Source: Reyranella massiliensis 521 (GTDB lineage: Bacteria; Pseudomonadota; Alphaproteobacteria; Reyranellales; Reyranellaceae). From it: a stretch of 42,909 bases of DNA. Shown here in pieces: positions 34,476-42,909 of this stretch (its first letter is position 1; every line of letters starts with the position of its first letter). Location: contig CAMAYC010000033.1 of assembly GCA_945862125.1 (NCBI GenBank), positions 1-42,909 on the forward strand. The letters run 5' to 3'. The position numbers and the translations under genes were made by a program. The notes beneath the pieces are model-generated. The model saw only the letters and a list, made by a program, of their open reading frames with translations, did no database searches and had not been told where the DNA came from.

Positions 34476-35261
34476 ATGAACGGATTGAGGGAGGAGGCGG
34501 CGGCAACGCTGCCGTACCTGCGTCGCTATGCGCGCGCCCTGACGGGCAGCCAGCCGCTCGGCGATCAGTGGGTCCGGATGTGTGTCGAGGTCCTGCTACA
34601 ACAGCCGGAACTCCTGAGCTCCAAGACCACGACGTCCGCCGATATCTTCACCATCTTCCACAAGCTTCAATTGCCGTTCAACGCGCTCGAGCCCGAGAGC
34701 TCGACCGAGGCAACCGATGCGCCCGCACGCCTCAAGACGCACCTGACGGACATCCCGCAGCGGCAGCGCCAGGTCCTCCTGCTCACCGTCCTCGAGGGCT
34801 TTTCGATCGGCGAGGTCGCCGACATTCTGGAAATCAGCATCGACGAGGCGGAGGCCGATCTGAAGGCCGCGCGCGACGAGCTGGAACGGGTTGCCTCGGT
34901 TCGCGTGCTGGTGATCGAAGACGAGGCGGTGATCGCCCTCGACGTCGCCAAGATCGTTCGCGACGCCGGCCATCAGGTCGTGGGCATCGCCCCCACCGAA
35001 AAGGCTGCCATCGACCTCGCCAAGAAGCATCTCCCGCACCTGGTGCTTGCCGACATCCAGCTCCGGGATGGCGACAGCGGCATCGCCGCCGTGCGTGAGA
35101 TCCTGAAGGCGGTATCGGCGCCCGTCATCTTCGTGACCGGCTTCCCCGAGCGGCTGCTGACGGGACACGGGCTGGAACCCGCCTTCATCATCACCAAGCC
35201 GTTCAATCCCGAGATGTTGAAGACGGCGATGGCCCACGCCCTGAATTCAGTCGTGGTCTGA
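34476..35261 (+). CDS. phyR: PhyR general stress response regulator
   Basis: Anti-anti-sigma factor of 261 residues, near the usual 265. Residues 1-140 are a sigma-like domain (RQRQVLLLTVLEGFSIGEVADIL resembles region 4), and residues about 145-261 are a receiver with the acidic pair EDE, phosphoacceptor Asp in LVLADIQLRDGDSG, Thr in FVTGFPERL and Lys in ITKPF. The FATGFP-like sequence without the usual hydrophobic partner is typical of the FAT GUY receivers in this family. When phosphorylated it binds NepR and frees EcfG. The ATG at 34476 has GAGAGGG before it. It follows DUF1328 by 47 bases with no separate promoter seen. The sensor kinase is not in the window. Confidence 0.92.
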   Translation: MNGLREEAAATLPYLRRYARALTGSQPLGDQWVRMCVEVLLQQPELLSSKTTTSADIFTIFHKLQLPFNALEPESSTEATDAPARLKTHLTDIPQRQRQVLLLTVLEGFSIGEVADILEISIDEAEADLKAARDELERVASVRVLVIEDEAVIALDVAKIVRDAGHQVVGIAPTEKAAIDLAKKHLPHLVLADIQLRDGDSGIAAVREILKAVSAPVIFVTGFPERLLTGHGLEPAFIITKPFNPEMLKTAMAHALNSVVV

Positions 35262-35621
35262 TCACTCGTCGTATCGGGCCGTCGTGATGCCGCTGGTGCG
35301 GTCGTAGAAGACCTGGAGTCTGCGGAGATTGCAGAGATTCAGGTACTGCCAGATGGCGGGGGCGCCGCCGTCGGCAAAGCCCAGCTTGATGTCCACCTGA
35401 CAGACCAGTTGCGACGCCGGGATCACGATCTGCCGGGACTCGCCCGCCTTGATGACGGGCGGGCGCATGAGGTTGGGGCTCCACATGCTGAGCTGGCTCT
35501 GCGAGATCGACAGCTCGCTGATCGGATAGGCCGTCGAATTGACCAGCAGAAACGTGGTATCCACGGCCAGCGCGCTGCCGGCAAACAACGAGAGCACGGC
35601 AACGACAATCGAACGCAGCAT
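35262..35621 (-). CDS. Secreted protein of unknown function
   Basis: A 119-residue protein with a clear Sec signal peptide (hydrophobic residues 4-17, likely cut after GSALA at residue 19). The mature part is short and mostly beta-like with two Cys residues (QLVCQVD and LNLCNLR) that could form a disulfide, and VLVNSTAYPISEL-type text near the start. I do not recognise the family. Its TGA stop directly abuts the convergent phyR stop with no space between. No regulator site was noticed upstream. Confidence 0.65.
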   Translation of the reverse strand: MLRSIVVAVLSLFAGSALAVDTTFLLVNSTAYPISELSISQSQLSMWSPNLMRPPVIKAGESRQIVIPASQLVCQVDIKLGFADGGAPAIWQYLNLCNLRRLQVFYDRTSGITTARYDE

Positions 35622-35731
35622 TTACTGAAATCCCCCAAGGAAGCCGGCATCTTATCGCCGCACCGCACGGCGGCTCAAGCGATGGATCGGACGCCCTATC
35701 CCGGCGGCGCGCGGCGCGCTACAGGAAAGGG

Positions 35732-36667
35732 ATGACGTCGCTCCTCATCAGCCACCCGTCATTTCTCGAACACGACACCGGCCAGCATCATCCCGAGCGG
35801 CCCGACCGGCTGCGGGCTGTCCTCGCGGCGCTGGATGAGCCTGCTTTCGCCGGCCTTCCCCGGCTGATCGCCCCGGCGGCGACCATGGAACAACTCACCC
35901 GCGTCCATCCGGCGGACTATGTCGAGGCGATCCTCGCAATCCGCCCGCCCCCCGGTGAACTCGCCCAGATCGATGGGGATACCGTGATGAGCACGCACAG
36001 TGCCGAGGCGGCGCAGCATGCCGCCGGCGCACTGGTGGCGGGCGTCGATGCCGTCATGAAGGGAAAGGCGCGTACCGCCTTCGCTGCGGTCCGTCCGCCC
36101 GGGCATCATGCCCTGCCGACTGTTCCGGGCGGCTTCTGCCTGTTCAACAGCGTCGCGGTGGGCGCGCTTCATGCCCAGGCCGTCTACGGTCTGGAGCGCG
36201 TGGCCATCATCGACTTCGACGTCCATCACGGACAGGGAACCCAGGCCGTCGTCGCGCCCGACCCGCGGCTGTTCTACGCCTCCACGCACCAGTCGCCGCT
36301 CTACCCCGGCACCGGCTCACCGCGCGAGCGCGGCCTCGCCGGCAATGTGGTGAACGTGCCGCTTCCCGCCGGCAGCGGCAGCACCGCGTTCCGCGCCGCC
36401 TGGAGCGAGCGAATCCTGCCGGCGCTCGACACTTTCGCGCCTCAGCTTGTCATCGTGTCGGCGGGCTTCGACGCCCATCGCGACGATCCACTGGCGCAAC
36501 TGAATGTCGAGACCCCCGACTTCGTCTGGCTGACCGAAGAACTGCTGGTCATCGCCGACCGTCATGCCAAGGGCCGCCTCGTCTCGGCCCTCGAGGGCGG
36601 CTACGACCTCGACGCGCTGGCCGAATCCGTTGTCGCCCACGTGCAGGCACTGATGCGCGCCGGCTGA
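35732..36667 (+). CDS. Histone-deacetylase-family amidohydrolase
   Basis: Zn-dependent deacetylase of the HDAC / acetylpolyamine amidohydrolase fold, 311 residues. It shows the full motif series: HHPERPDRLRAV near residue 20, the catalytic His pair in RPPGHHALP near 125, the zinc ligands in IDFDVHHGQGTQ near 165, VSAGFDAH near 245 and ALEGGYD near 288. The likely substrate is an acetylated lysine, polyamine or other acetylamine. The ATG at 35732 has AGGAAAGGG before it. The stop is one base from the end of the convergent cyclase gene. Neighbours give no further clue. Confidence 0.9.
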   Translation: MTSLLISHPSFLEHDTGQHHPERPDRLRAVLAALDEPAFAGLPRLIAPAATMEQLTRVHPADYVEAILAIRPPPGELAQIDGDTVMSTHSAEAAQHAAGALVAGVDAVMKGKARTAFAAVRPPGHHALPTVPGGFCLFNSVAVGALHAQAVYGLERVAIIDFDVHHGQGTQAVVAPDPRLFYASTHQSPLYPGTGSPRERGLAGNVVNVPLPAGSGSTAFRAAWSERILPALDTFAPQLVIVSAGFDAHRDDPLAQLNVETPDFVWLTEELLVIADRHAKGRLVSALEGGYDLDALAESVVAHVQALMRAG

Positions 36668-36668
36668 G

Positions 36669-38765
36669 TCATTTCTTGTCGAGATGCCAGGTGCCGTCCC
36701 ATCCGTCGGGCGTGCCGACGCGGAGGAATTCGGTGCAGCGCGCGACGAAAACGCGGCTTGGTCCATCGTCTGGCCGCAAGTCGATCACGGCGTTGAAGCA
36801 GATGATCGCCGTTCCGAACTTGCCGTCCGCATAGGCAGCACGACCTGCGTTCCAGTGGCTGAGCATTTCAGCGTGCTCGGCCGCGACGTCGATCTCGCCG
36901 AGCGGTTCGTGAATGTCGTGCGCCTCGGTCGTTCCCACCGCGACGACACGGTCGATATGTCGCCAGACGAAGCGGTCGGCGGTGGCGTCGGCCACTTCGC
37001 CGCTCGCCAGCAGCTCCGTCCCATAGACCTTGTTCAGCCCTTCGAGCCGCGACGCCTGGTTCGCTACGGCCCCGACCAGCGTGTAGTTGATGCGCTCCCG
37101 GGCGCCAACGTTGCCCACCACGGCCGGACCTGTATGCAGGCCGAACCGCGTGCGAAAGCCCGGCCAGCCGCGCTGCCGCCACTTCGCCGAGAGCCGGCGG
37201 CCGGCGGCGGCGGCCTGCAGTGCCGCCCGGCAGGCGTTGGCGATATGGTCGGGATCCGGCTCGGGGGCGTTCCAGAACGCCATGATGCTGTCGCCGATGT
37301 ACTTGTCGATCGTGCCATGGTTGGCCGACATCGGCGTGCCCAACACGTCGAAGTAGCGCGACAGCCGGCGGGTCAGGAGTTCCGGCTCCATCGTCTCGCT
37401 GATCAGGGAGAAGCCCTCGATATCGGTGAACATCACCGTCACTTCGCGCCGCGTGCCGCCGACACCGGCACTCTGCGGCGAACGCATGATCTGGTGAACC
37501 AGATCCTTCGAGACATAGCGGCCAAACACCTCGAGGCCCTCGCGCATGCGCTCGATTGCATCCGACAGCCGGACGATCTCGCTGATGCGGCTAGTCACGG
37601 GCACCCGATCGGAGAAGTCGAGATTGCGGATCCGCTCGGTCTTCGCGGCGATGCGCGACATCGACCGCGACACCAGCAGCGAGGCGGCGAGCGCGCCCAT
37701 GATGGCGAAGGCCACCGCGATGGCGGCGGCGCCGGCCGCGCGCTCCAGCAGCGTGCGCGAGTTGGCGGCGAGCTCGGCGACGGGAACTGCGGCGGCCACC
37801 ACGAAGCTCTGTCCAAGCGCCTCCGGGACGCGCCTCACGATGACGCGATAAAGCAGATCGCCGAGGAGAATCCGGCGGTCGACCCTGTGGTCCTTGTCGA
37901 TGGCTTCGTGGATCTCGCGCTTCAGTGCCGCGCGGACGTCCGCATCGTTGTCGAGACAATTGGGAAGAGTGCGGACGCAGCCTTCCGACTCGACTTCGAT
38001 CGCCCCATGGCCGTGGCTCACCATGATGATCGCGTTGGGCGTGATCTTGTAGGAGGTGAGAAGTTGCGACAGCGTATCAAGCGTATAGTCGAAGCCGATC
38101 ACGTCGCCGCCACCCAGCAACGGCACGCCGGCCGAAATGCCGGCATGCTTCGACCAGGCAAAGCGATAGGGCGCCGTGAGCGCCGGACCGCCGGCCTTTT
38201 CGGCGGCGATATACCAGGGCCGCATCCGCGGATCGTAGTTGGTAGGCTGCCTGTGTTCGACGCTTCTGGTTCCATCGGGCGCCTGGAGCCACGTGACCTG
38301 GTGGCGCGCCGGCCCCGTGCCGTCGACCATGCGCATGACGATCGAATCGCGCTTCGCGTCGAAGTCGGACTGCTCGGTGGGCGAGAAGGCCTCGGGATGG
38401 CCAGCAAAGACGAAATGCCCGTCGGCGTAGCCGACGAAGGCCGCGGCCACGGCAGGATGCCGCCCCAGCATGGCGACGAGCTGACGGCGCCGCTCGTCAT
38501 CAGCGGCAGGTCCCTCGTGGGCGGCGAAGCTCGGCGAATCGGCCAGGGTCAGGCCGACATAGATCACCACCTTCAGCCCCTCGGTGAGGAACTGCTCGAC
38601 CGCTTTCTCCAGATCCGAGACGCGGTCGTCTGCGCTACGCTCTTCCAGCGTGTCGACGGAACGCCAGCCCAGCCAAAGCAGCGCCGAGCTGAGCGGCGCC
38701 AGGACCAGAGCCATCAGCGTCAGAATCGTGAGGCTGAAGGGAACGGACAATCTGGCCGGCGTCAT
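36669..38765 (-). CDS. Membrane adenylate cyclase with Cache sensor and HAMP
   Basis: Class III nucleotide cyclase of 698 residues, making cAMP in response to a periplasmic signal. A membrane segment (about 10-33) leads to a periplasmic Cache domain with DPRMRPWY near 178-185, then a second membrane segment (about 344-366), a HAMP linker, and the cyclase core (about 440-600). The metal Asp residues are D448 (FTDIEGF) and D492 (GDSIMAF); K488 and T562 occupy the purine-specifying positions, a Lys-Thr pair typical of class IIIb adenylate rather than guanylate cyclases. The N and R for transition-state stabilisation are in NQASRLEG. The residues after 620 form a TPR-like helix pair. Signal and effector are unknown. 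Confidence 0.88.
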   Translation of the reverse strand: MTPARLSVPFSLTILTLMALVLAPLSSALLWLGWRSVDTLEERSADDRVSDLEKAVEQFLTEGLKVVIYVGLTLADSPSFAAHEGPAADDERRRQLVAMLGRHPAVAAAFVGYADGHFVFAGHPEAFSPTEQSDFDAKRDSIVMRMVDGTGPARHQVTWLQAPDGTRSVEHRQPTNYDPRMRPWYIAAEKAGGPALTAPYRFAWSKHAGISAGVPLLGGGDVIGFDYTLDTLSQLLTSYKITPNAIIMVSHGHGAIEVESEGCVRTLPNCLDNDADVRAALKREIHEAIDKDHRVDRRILLGDLLYRVIVRRVPEALGQSFVVAAAVPVAELAANSRTLLERAAGAAAIAVAFAIMGALAASLLVSRSMSRIAAKTERIRNLDFSDRVPVTSRISEIVRLSDAIERMREGLEVFGRYVSKDLVHQIMRSPQSAGVGGTRREVTVMFTDIEGFSLISETMEPELLTRRLSRYFDVLGTPMSANHGTIDKYIGDSIMAFWNAPEPDPDHIANACRAALQAAAAGRRLSAKWRQRGWPGFRTRFGLHTGPAVVGNVGARERINYTLVGAVANQASRLEGLNKVYGTELLASGEVADATADRFVWRHIDRVVAVGTTEAHDIHEPLGEIDVAAEHAEMLSHWNAGRAAYADGKFGTAIICFNAVIDLRPDDGPSRVFVARCTEFLRVGTPDGWDGTWHLDKK

Positions 38766-38795
38766 GTCGGGGCGGGTGTCATATAGAAGCGGGCG

Positions 38796-40046
38796 TCATG
38801 CCGGCGTTCGCCGGTTGATCGGGACCGGATCGTAGCCGGGCGGGTATTTGTGCCACGGCGTGCCCTTCAGCATCGTTTCGCGCCCGACCTGATACAGGCT
38901 TCTCATGTACATCTGGTCGAACGGCTCGCGCGGCTTCCCGGTAAAGCTCTGCGGAATGTAGGCGACATTGTAGTCGATGCCGTCACGCTGGGCGAGCAGG
39001 TAGAGCTGGTAGAGGTCGCCCAGCCCTTGCGTGCTGATCAGCGTCGCCAAGGCCCGCTCGATGATCTTGAGCGTCGAACGATCGACCGTCTCGAAATCGC
39101 CGCCTGGACGCGAATTGCGGATCACGTAGAGACGGCGCTGCCGGTCCTGGAACGCCTGCCGGTTGCGATCGCCGAATACCTGGCCGGACGACCGGGAGAT
39201 CGACGGCGGATAGAGCACCACCTGGGCAACCGTACCGCCATCGACGTTCATCTCCTGGAAACGCTCACCGTCCGCCTCGAGATCGATCATCACCGGCGGA
39301 AACGCGCCGGGGATAGAGGCCGACGCCAACAGGATCCTGGCTATCAGCTCAGCGCGGCGCGGATGGTCGCTGGCGGCAATGGCACCCAGGTTCCACAGAA
39401 TGCCCGCCTGAATATCTAGGTTGGTCGTCGCCACGACCAGCAGGCGGCCCTTGTCCCTGTACTCGCGGGCGATCGCTGCGACGAAGTCCGGCGTGAGCAC
39501 GTTGCGGATGGTCTGCAGCAGCGGCGCCGAATCGTAGAATGAGTCGCTGAACAGGCCGACGAGTAGCCCCCGCGACACCATGATGTCGGACGTGGTGATG
39601 TCCGTATAGAAATGCTCGAGTTGCCGGTCGTACGCTTGGCCCAGAAAGGCGAACGGGGCCGTCAGCGCTCCAGTGCTGACCCCGGTGACAACCTTGAATT
39701 CCGGCCGCGTGCCGAGTTCGCCCCAGGCCGTCAGCAGACCGGCCCCATACGCGCCATTCGCACCGCCGCCCGAGATGGCCAGAAAGCTGGCCGGATCGAC
39801 ATCGCTCCGGCCTTCGCGCGCGACATAGGCCAGTTCGCGATCCAGCGCGTCCGACACGACACGCGCGAGCACCGCGTCATCCGATCCATCGAGCACGATT
39901 CGCGTGCCCGCCGGCATGCCATGAAAGGAGGCTTGACCCCGAAGCCGCGACGGAAGGGACACAAGTCGCTCCGGCGTACTGCACGCGCCGAGCAGACCTG
40001 TGGCCACGCCCGCGCCCAGTCCGCCCAGCAGGCGCCGGCGGTTCAT
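38796..40046 (-). CDS. Patatin-like phospholipase lipoprotein
   Basis: Lipid acyl hydrolase of 416 residues. The N-terminus combines RRR with a lipobox LLGAC (Cys22), so it is probably a periplasm-facing lipoprotein. The patatin motifs are the oxyanion loop SGGGANGAYG (92-101), the nucleophile Ser124 in GVSTG and Asp269 in VDGG, forming a Ser-Asp dyad. The C-terminal part has no known extra domain. The ATG at 40046 is a good start. It is 30 bases after the cyclase gene start region on the same strand and 36 bases before the next secreted protein. Confidence 0.9.
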   Translation of the reverse strand: MNRRRLLGGLGAGVATGLLGACSTPERLVSLPSRLRGQASFHGMPAGTRIVLDGSDDAVLARVVSDALDRELAYVAREGRSDVDPASFLAISGGGANGAYGAGLLTAWGELGTRPEFKVVTGVSTGALTAPFAFLGQAYDRQLEHFYTDITTSDIMVSRGLLVGLFSDSFYDSAPLLQTIRNVLTPDFVAAIAREYRDKGRLLVVATTNLDIQAGILWNLGAIAASDHPRRAELIARILLASASIPGAFPPVMIDLEADGERFQEMNVDGGTVAQVVLYPPSISRSSGQVFGDRNRQAFQDRQRRLYVIRNSRPGGDFETVDRSTLKIIERALATLISTQGLGDLYQLYLLAQRDGIDYNVAYIPQSFTGKPREPFDQMYMRSLYQVGRETMLKGTPWHKYPPGYDPVPINRRTPA

Positions 40047-40082
40047 CCTGCGTTCAGCCAGCGGAAAATGTCGACCTGCAAC

Positions 40083-40448
40083 CTAGGACTTGATGGCAGA
40101 CCATTTGCAGCCCTGGTCACGGCTGGTGACGGTCAGGGACTTGGGCGTGGAATGGATGTCGGCGACGACGTTGAGGTTCAGTCGCCCGAGGTCGAAATCC
40201 CCGTGATAGACGCCGTCTCGTCCCATCTTCAATTTGACGTTGATGCCACCCGCCGATTTGATCTGGGCTTGGCCGTTCGCGAGCAGGAACGTCTGCTCGC
40301 GGGTGAAGGAGGGATCGGCCGCGATGCAGCCCTGAATATTGTTGGGCGCGCCCTTGAGCCAGAACTTGATCTCGGCGTCCTGCGCCATCGCGACAGCGGG
40401 CAGCACCGAAGCAACGGCGGCGAGGGCGAGATATTTGGCGATGGTCAT
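40083..40448 (-). CDS. Secreted protein of unknown function
   Basis: A 121-residue protein with a Sec signal peptide (hydrophobic residues 6-20, cut likely after AVAMA). The mature part has two Cys (QGCIAAD and DQGCKW) that may pair, a beta-rich composition and alternating polar residues, consistent with a small secreted beta protein. I do not recognise the family. The ATG at 40448 has CTGGAGGATTG before it. It lies between the patatin gene and aquaporin on the same strand; no operon link is obvious. Confidence 0.65.
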   Translation of the reverse strand: MTIAKYLALAAVASVLPAVAMAQDAEIKFWLKGAPNNIQGCIAADPSFTREQTFLLANGQAQIKSAGGINVKLKMGRDGVYHGDFDLGRLNLNVVADIHSTPKSLTVTSRDQGCKWSAIKS

Positions 40449-40507
40449 TATTCAATCCTCCAGAGGGATGCTGACATGCTCCACCTTACATCGCCCGGCG
40501 GAAGCCG

Positions 40508-41200
40508 TCAGTCGTCGCGGCGCAGCAGCCCGTAGGCGAGGCCCGCGATCGCGCCACCCAGCACGGGAGCTACCCAGAACAGCCAGAGTTGCGACAACGC
40601 CGCGCCGCCCACGAACAGCGCCGGTGCCGTGCTGCGCGCCGGATTCACCGAGGTGTTGGTGACGGGAATTGTGACAAGATGGATCAGCGTGAGCGCGAGG
40701 CCGATGGCGAGGCCGGCGGCGGCGGGATGCGCGCGCTTGTCGGTGGCGCCCAGAATGATGGTGACGAAGCCAAAGGTCATGACGAACTCGATGACGAGCG
40801 CCGAAACCAGGCCATACTTGCCGGGCGACTGCGCACCGTAACCGTTGGTCGCAAAGCCGCCGATATCGGCGCCCGCCTTACCCGTGGCGATGACATAGAG
40901 GATCGCTGCCCCCGCGATGCCGCCCAGCACCTGCGCCACCACATAGTGCAGAACTTCACCCTTGGGAAAGCGGCCCGCGACGGCGAGGCCGACGGTCACC
41001 GCCGGATTGAAGTGACCGCCCGACACCGGACCGACGGCGTAGACCATCGTCAACACCGTGAGGCCGAAGGCCAGCGCCACACCGGCAAAGCCGATACCGA
41101 GTTGGGGAAAAGCGGCGGCCAGCACGGCGCTGCCGCAGCCGCCCAGTACGAGCCACGCGGTGCCCAGAAACTCGGCATAGAGACGTTTGGTCATCGGCAT
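40508..41200 (-). CDS. aqpZ: Aquaporin Z
   Basis: Inner-membrane water channel of 230 residues with six membrane segments. The two NPA loops are [10 protein letters not shown] near residue 63 and NTSVNPARS near 185; His in the first loop region and Arg after the second NPA are the selectivity residues of water-specific channels. The [21 protein letters not shown] start is typical of AqpZ. The ATG at 41200 is supported by AAGGGGG; a second ATG at 41194 is possible and a longer frame back to 41281 is not. An inverted repeat, GAGGAG / CTCCTC (41220-41237), lies 20 bases upstream. Confidence 0.93.
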   Translation of the reverse strand: MPMTKRLYAEFLGTAWLVLGGCGSAVLAAAFPQLGIGFAGVALAFGLTVLTMVYAVGPVSGGHFNPAVTVGLAVAGRFPKGEVLHYVVAQVLGGIAGAAILYVIATGKAGADIGGFATNGYGAQSPGKYGLVSALVIEFVMTFGFVTIILGATDKRAHPAAAGLAIGLALTLIHLVTIPVTNTSVNPARSTAPALFVGGAALSQLWLFWVAPVLGGAIAGLAYGLLRRDD

Positions 41201-41219
41201 GGCGATCCCCCTTGTAATT

Positions 41220-41237
41220 GAGGAGAGTCTACTCCTC
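41220..41237. other. Inverted repeat upstream of aqpZ
   Basis: GAGGAG and CTCCTC, separated by AGTCTA, form a six-base dyad 20 bases before the aqpZ start. It could be an operator or a hairpin in the leader of the aqpZ message; there is no direct evidence for either. Confidence 0.25.
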
Positions 41238-41282
41238 CTGAGCTCAGCCGACACCGATGAATTGTCTGCCGCACTGCACAAG

Positions 41283-41879
41283 TCATTTCTTGCGTTGCGG
41301 GTAGATCGTCTCGCCGCGCTTCAGCATCGCCACGAAGCCCGCGATCTTCTTCTGTCTCCCGGCCTCGGTCTTCATGTTGTTGATGCGGAAGGCGAGCGCG
41401 AAGCGGTTTTGGGCGCTTAGCTTCTCCAGCATCCCCTTGGCCTTGGGCTCGGCGTCGAGGGCGGCAAGCAGGTCGTCTGGGATCTTCGTGCCTCTGACGC
41501 TGTAGGCACGATCCCAGCGCCCATCGGCCTTGGCCGCATCGACCTGCTTCAATCCGTGCGCCGTCATCCGGCCTTCGTCGATCAGCCGGGCGACATTCTC
41601 GACATTGATCTGGCTCCAGACGCTCTTGCGACCTCGCGGCGTGTAGCGCTGGAGGTAGCTCTTGTCGTCGAGCCCCTTGCGGATGCCGTCGATCCAACCC
41701 CAGCAGAGCACGACGTCGATGGCTTCCTTCGGCGTGATCGACTTCAGTCCTGAACCCACCTTGTGCATCTTGATCCAGAGTTCATCCGCCATGTCGTGAT
41801 GCTTGCCGAGCCATCGGTAGAAGCCGGCGGCGCTCGCGAACGTCCGGACCTTGGCGGGATCGACCTTGACGGCCGCCAT
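41283..41879 (-). CDS. YdeI/OmpD-associated family protein
   Basis: A 198-residue soluble protein of the YdeI family. Marks are [14 protein letters not shown] near residue 32, [20 protein letters not shown] near 55, [22 protein letters not shown] near 80 and [14 protein letters not shown] near 135, all in the expected order and at family length. E. coli YdeI was linked to envelope stress and bacteriocin tolerance, but the biochemical role is not known. The ATG at 41879 shares one base with the stop of the upstream enolase-family gene (TGATG), so the two are probably translated together. Confidence 0.85.
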   Translation of the reverse strand: MAAVKVDPAKVRTFASAAGFYRWLGKHHDMADELWIKMHKVGSGLKSITPKEAIDVVLCWGWIDGIRKGLDDKSYLQRYTPRGRKSVWSQINVENVARLIDEGRMTAHGLKQVDAAKADGRWDRAYSVRGTKIPDDLLAALDAEPKAKGMLEKLSAQNRFALAFRINNMKTEAGRQKKIAGFVAMLKRGETIYPQRKK

Positions 41880-42909
41880 CAGCAGACGCGGTAGCGGTCG
41901 ACGGCGGCCGGATCGAGGTCAATGCCGAGGCCCGGCCCGTCGGGTAGCAGGATATGCCCGGCCTCGAACGTGAGCGGCGTCTTCAGCAGTTCCGTGCGCA
42001 GCCGGTTGTCGCTCATGTCGTATTCGAGCATCACCGGATGGGGCGGATGGTCGGTGTGCGGCGAGGCGGGCATCGCGGCGATGAAATGGCAGGCCGTCGC
42101 CAGCCCCACCGCGCCGCCCCAAACGTGCGGCGCCACGCGGAGGTTGGCCGCCTGGGCCAGCGTGGCGATACGCTTGGCTTCGGTGAGACCACCGGTCGCC
42201 GGAATCGAAGGCTGCACGATGTCGAGGCAGCGCCCTTCGATCAGGGCACGGAAGTCGCGCAGTGTGTGGTGCGCCTCCCCGGCCGCGAGGGGAATCGGCG
42301 AGCGCGCCCGGAGTTCGGAATAGCCGACGAGGTCGCCGGGCGGCAGCGGTTCCTCGATCCAGTGGATGTCGAACGGCGCGATCGCGCGGGCGCATTCCAG
42401 CGCCACGTCGGCGGTATAGGCCCCGTTGATGTCGACGATCAGCAATCTGTCCGGGCCCAGCGCCGCACGCGCCTGGCGCACCCGCTCGACATCGTTCTTG
42501 ATGCCGCGGCCGATCTTGATCTTGGCACCGGCGAAGGGATGGCCCGCCGCCTCGGCCAGCATGTGGCTGAGTTGCCGGTCAGGATCGTCGGAGAAGAAGC
42601 CAGTCGAGGCATAGGCCGGAATGCGCGTCGTGCCGCAGCCGCCGATCAAGTCGCAGACCCTGACGCCGAAGCCGCGTGCGATGGCGTCGTAGAGGGCGAC
42701 GTTGATGCCGGCCAGGCAGGCGGTGAGCTGGTTGCCGACGCCCAGGTGATACATGGCGTTGCGGACCCGGGCCTCGACGTGATCGAAGTCGAACACGCTC
42801 CTGCCGACGAACATGGGCTCGACCATGCGGAAATACTCGCGGGTCACGAAGGGATTCCCGAAGGCCTCGCCGATGCCGCGTACGCCGGCATCGGTTTCGA
42901 CCTCGATCA
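41879..42909 (-). CDS. Enolase superfamily (mandelate racemase type) enzyme, 5' end outside window
   Basis: Mg-dependent dehydratase or racemase of the mandelate racemase subgroup. The frame is open to the window edge, where it reads IEVETDAGVRGIGEAFG, the standard end of the N-terminal capping domain's first strands, so the true start lies beyond 42909 and at least 20-40 residues are missing. The barrel shows the KxK base motif (AKIKIGRG), metal ligands in VDINGAY, WIEEPL and LAAGEAHH, and the His of PHVWGG. These fit sugar-acid dehydratases and related enzymes, with the substrate undetermined. A GTG at 42847 inside the frame is not the start. The stop overlaps the YdeI-family start. Confidence 0.88.
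   Translation of the reverse strand, partial: IEVETDAGVRGIGEAFGNPFVTREYFRMVEPMFVGRSVFDFDHVEARVRNAMYHLGVGNQLTACLAGINVALYDAIARGFGVRVCDLIGGCGTTRIPAYASTGFFSDDPDRQLSHMLAEAAGHPFAGAKIKIGRGIKNDVERVRQARAALGPDRLLIVDINGAYTADVALECARAIAPFDIHWIEEPLPPGDLVGYSELRARSPIPLAAGEAHHTLRDFRALIEGRCLDIVQPSIPATGGLTEAKRIATLAQAANLRVAPHVWGGAVGLATACHFIAAMPASPHTDHPPHPVMLEYDMSDNRLRTELLKTPLTFEAGHILLPDGPGLGIDLDPAAVDRYRVC

Noticed and set aside
34030..34506. Minus-strand open frame of 158 codons across DUF1328 and the EcfG promoter
   Set aside because: It begins with a low-complexity Pro/Ser/Arg run, is antisense to DUF1328 and phyR, and has no ribosome site; DUF1328 on the plus strand explains the region.
36684..38786. Plus-strand open frame of 700 codons opposite the adenylate cyclase
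   Set aside because: Antisense shadow of a well-supported multi-domain gene; its composition is dominated by Arg, His and Gly and it has no ribosome site or motif.

Overview
The window is GC-rich DNA from an aerobic, probably soil- or water-dwelling alphaproteobacterium. The strongest taxonomic clue is a NepR/PhyR general-stress-response locus (33827-35261), a regulatory pair known from Alphaproteobacteria; high GC, dense gene packing and many HAAT-type and Bug-type solute receptors fit that group. The genus cannot be named from sequence reading alone. No rRNA, tRNA, CRISPR array, insertion sequence or phage gene was seen, and no gene-free stretch exceeds 300 bases (the longest is about 230 bases, 34034-34263).

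Layout. (1) 1-2050: end of one branched-chain-amino-acid-type (HAAT) ABC importer (permease, substrate-binding protein), divergent from a LuxA-like luciferase-family enzyme (2241-3248). (2) 11394 down to 3232, all minus strand: gluconokinase, Bug-type receptor, an isocitrate lyase/PEP mutase superfamily enzyme resembling oxaloacetate decarboxylase, then a complete second HAAT importer (receptor, LivH, a LivM-LivG fusion, LivF) ending in a VOC protein; a LacI-type operator-like palindrome lies before the receptor. (3) 11470-28811: a coenzyme F420 island. It carries fgd-cofE-cofD-cofC (18437-21826) in one overlapping operon, the fused FO synthase fbiC converging on it (21823-24162), and eleven luciferase-like (LLM) flavin/F420 enzymes including Fgd, arranged in alternating divergent and convergent blocks, plus an alpha/beta hydrolase and a short 6-phosphogluconate dehydrogenase at the head of one LLM operon. 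(4) 28896-33515: SDR, D-2-hydroxyacid dehydrogenase, GMC oxidoreductase, esterase. (5) 33582-35261: general stress response (glycine-zipper lipoprotein, NepR, DUF1328 membrane protein, PhyR), with two exact EcfG-type promoters. (6) 35262-42909: secreted proteins of unknown function, a histone-deacetylase-family hydrolase, a Cache-HAMP adenylate cyclase, a patatin lipoprotein, aquaporin Z, a YdeI-family protein and a partial enolase-superfamily enzyme.

How it works together (inference). FbiC, CofC, CofD and CofE would make F420. Fgd, which keeps the substrate-binding residues of the mycobacterial enzyme, would reduce it with glucose-6-phosphate. Gluconokinase and Gnd handle 6-phosphogluconate downstream. 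The LLM enzymes would spend F420H2 (or FMNH2 for the two with an EHH motif) on substrates that may enter through the adjacent importers. Such an Fgd-driven F420 system with about ten LLM paralogues is well known from Actinobacteria, but in Proteobacteria its physiological role is, to my knowledge, undefined; it is the most interesting system here.
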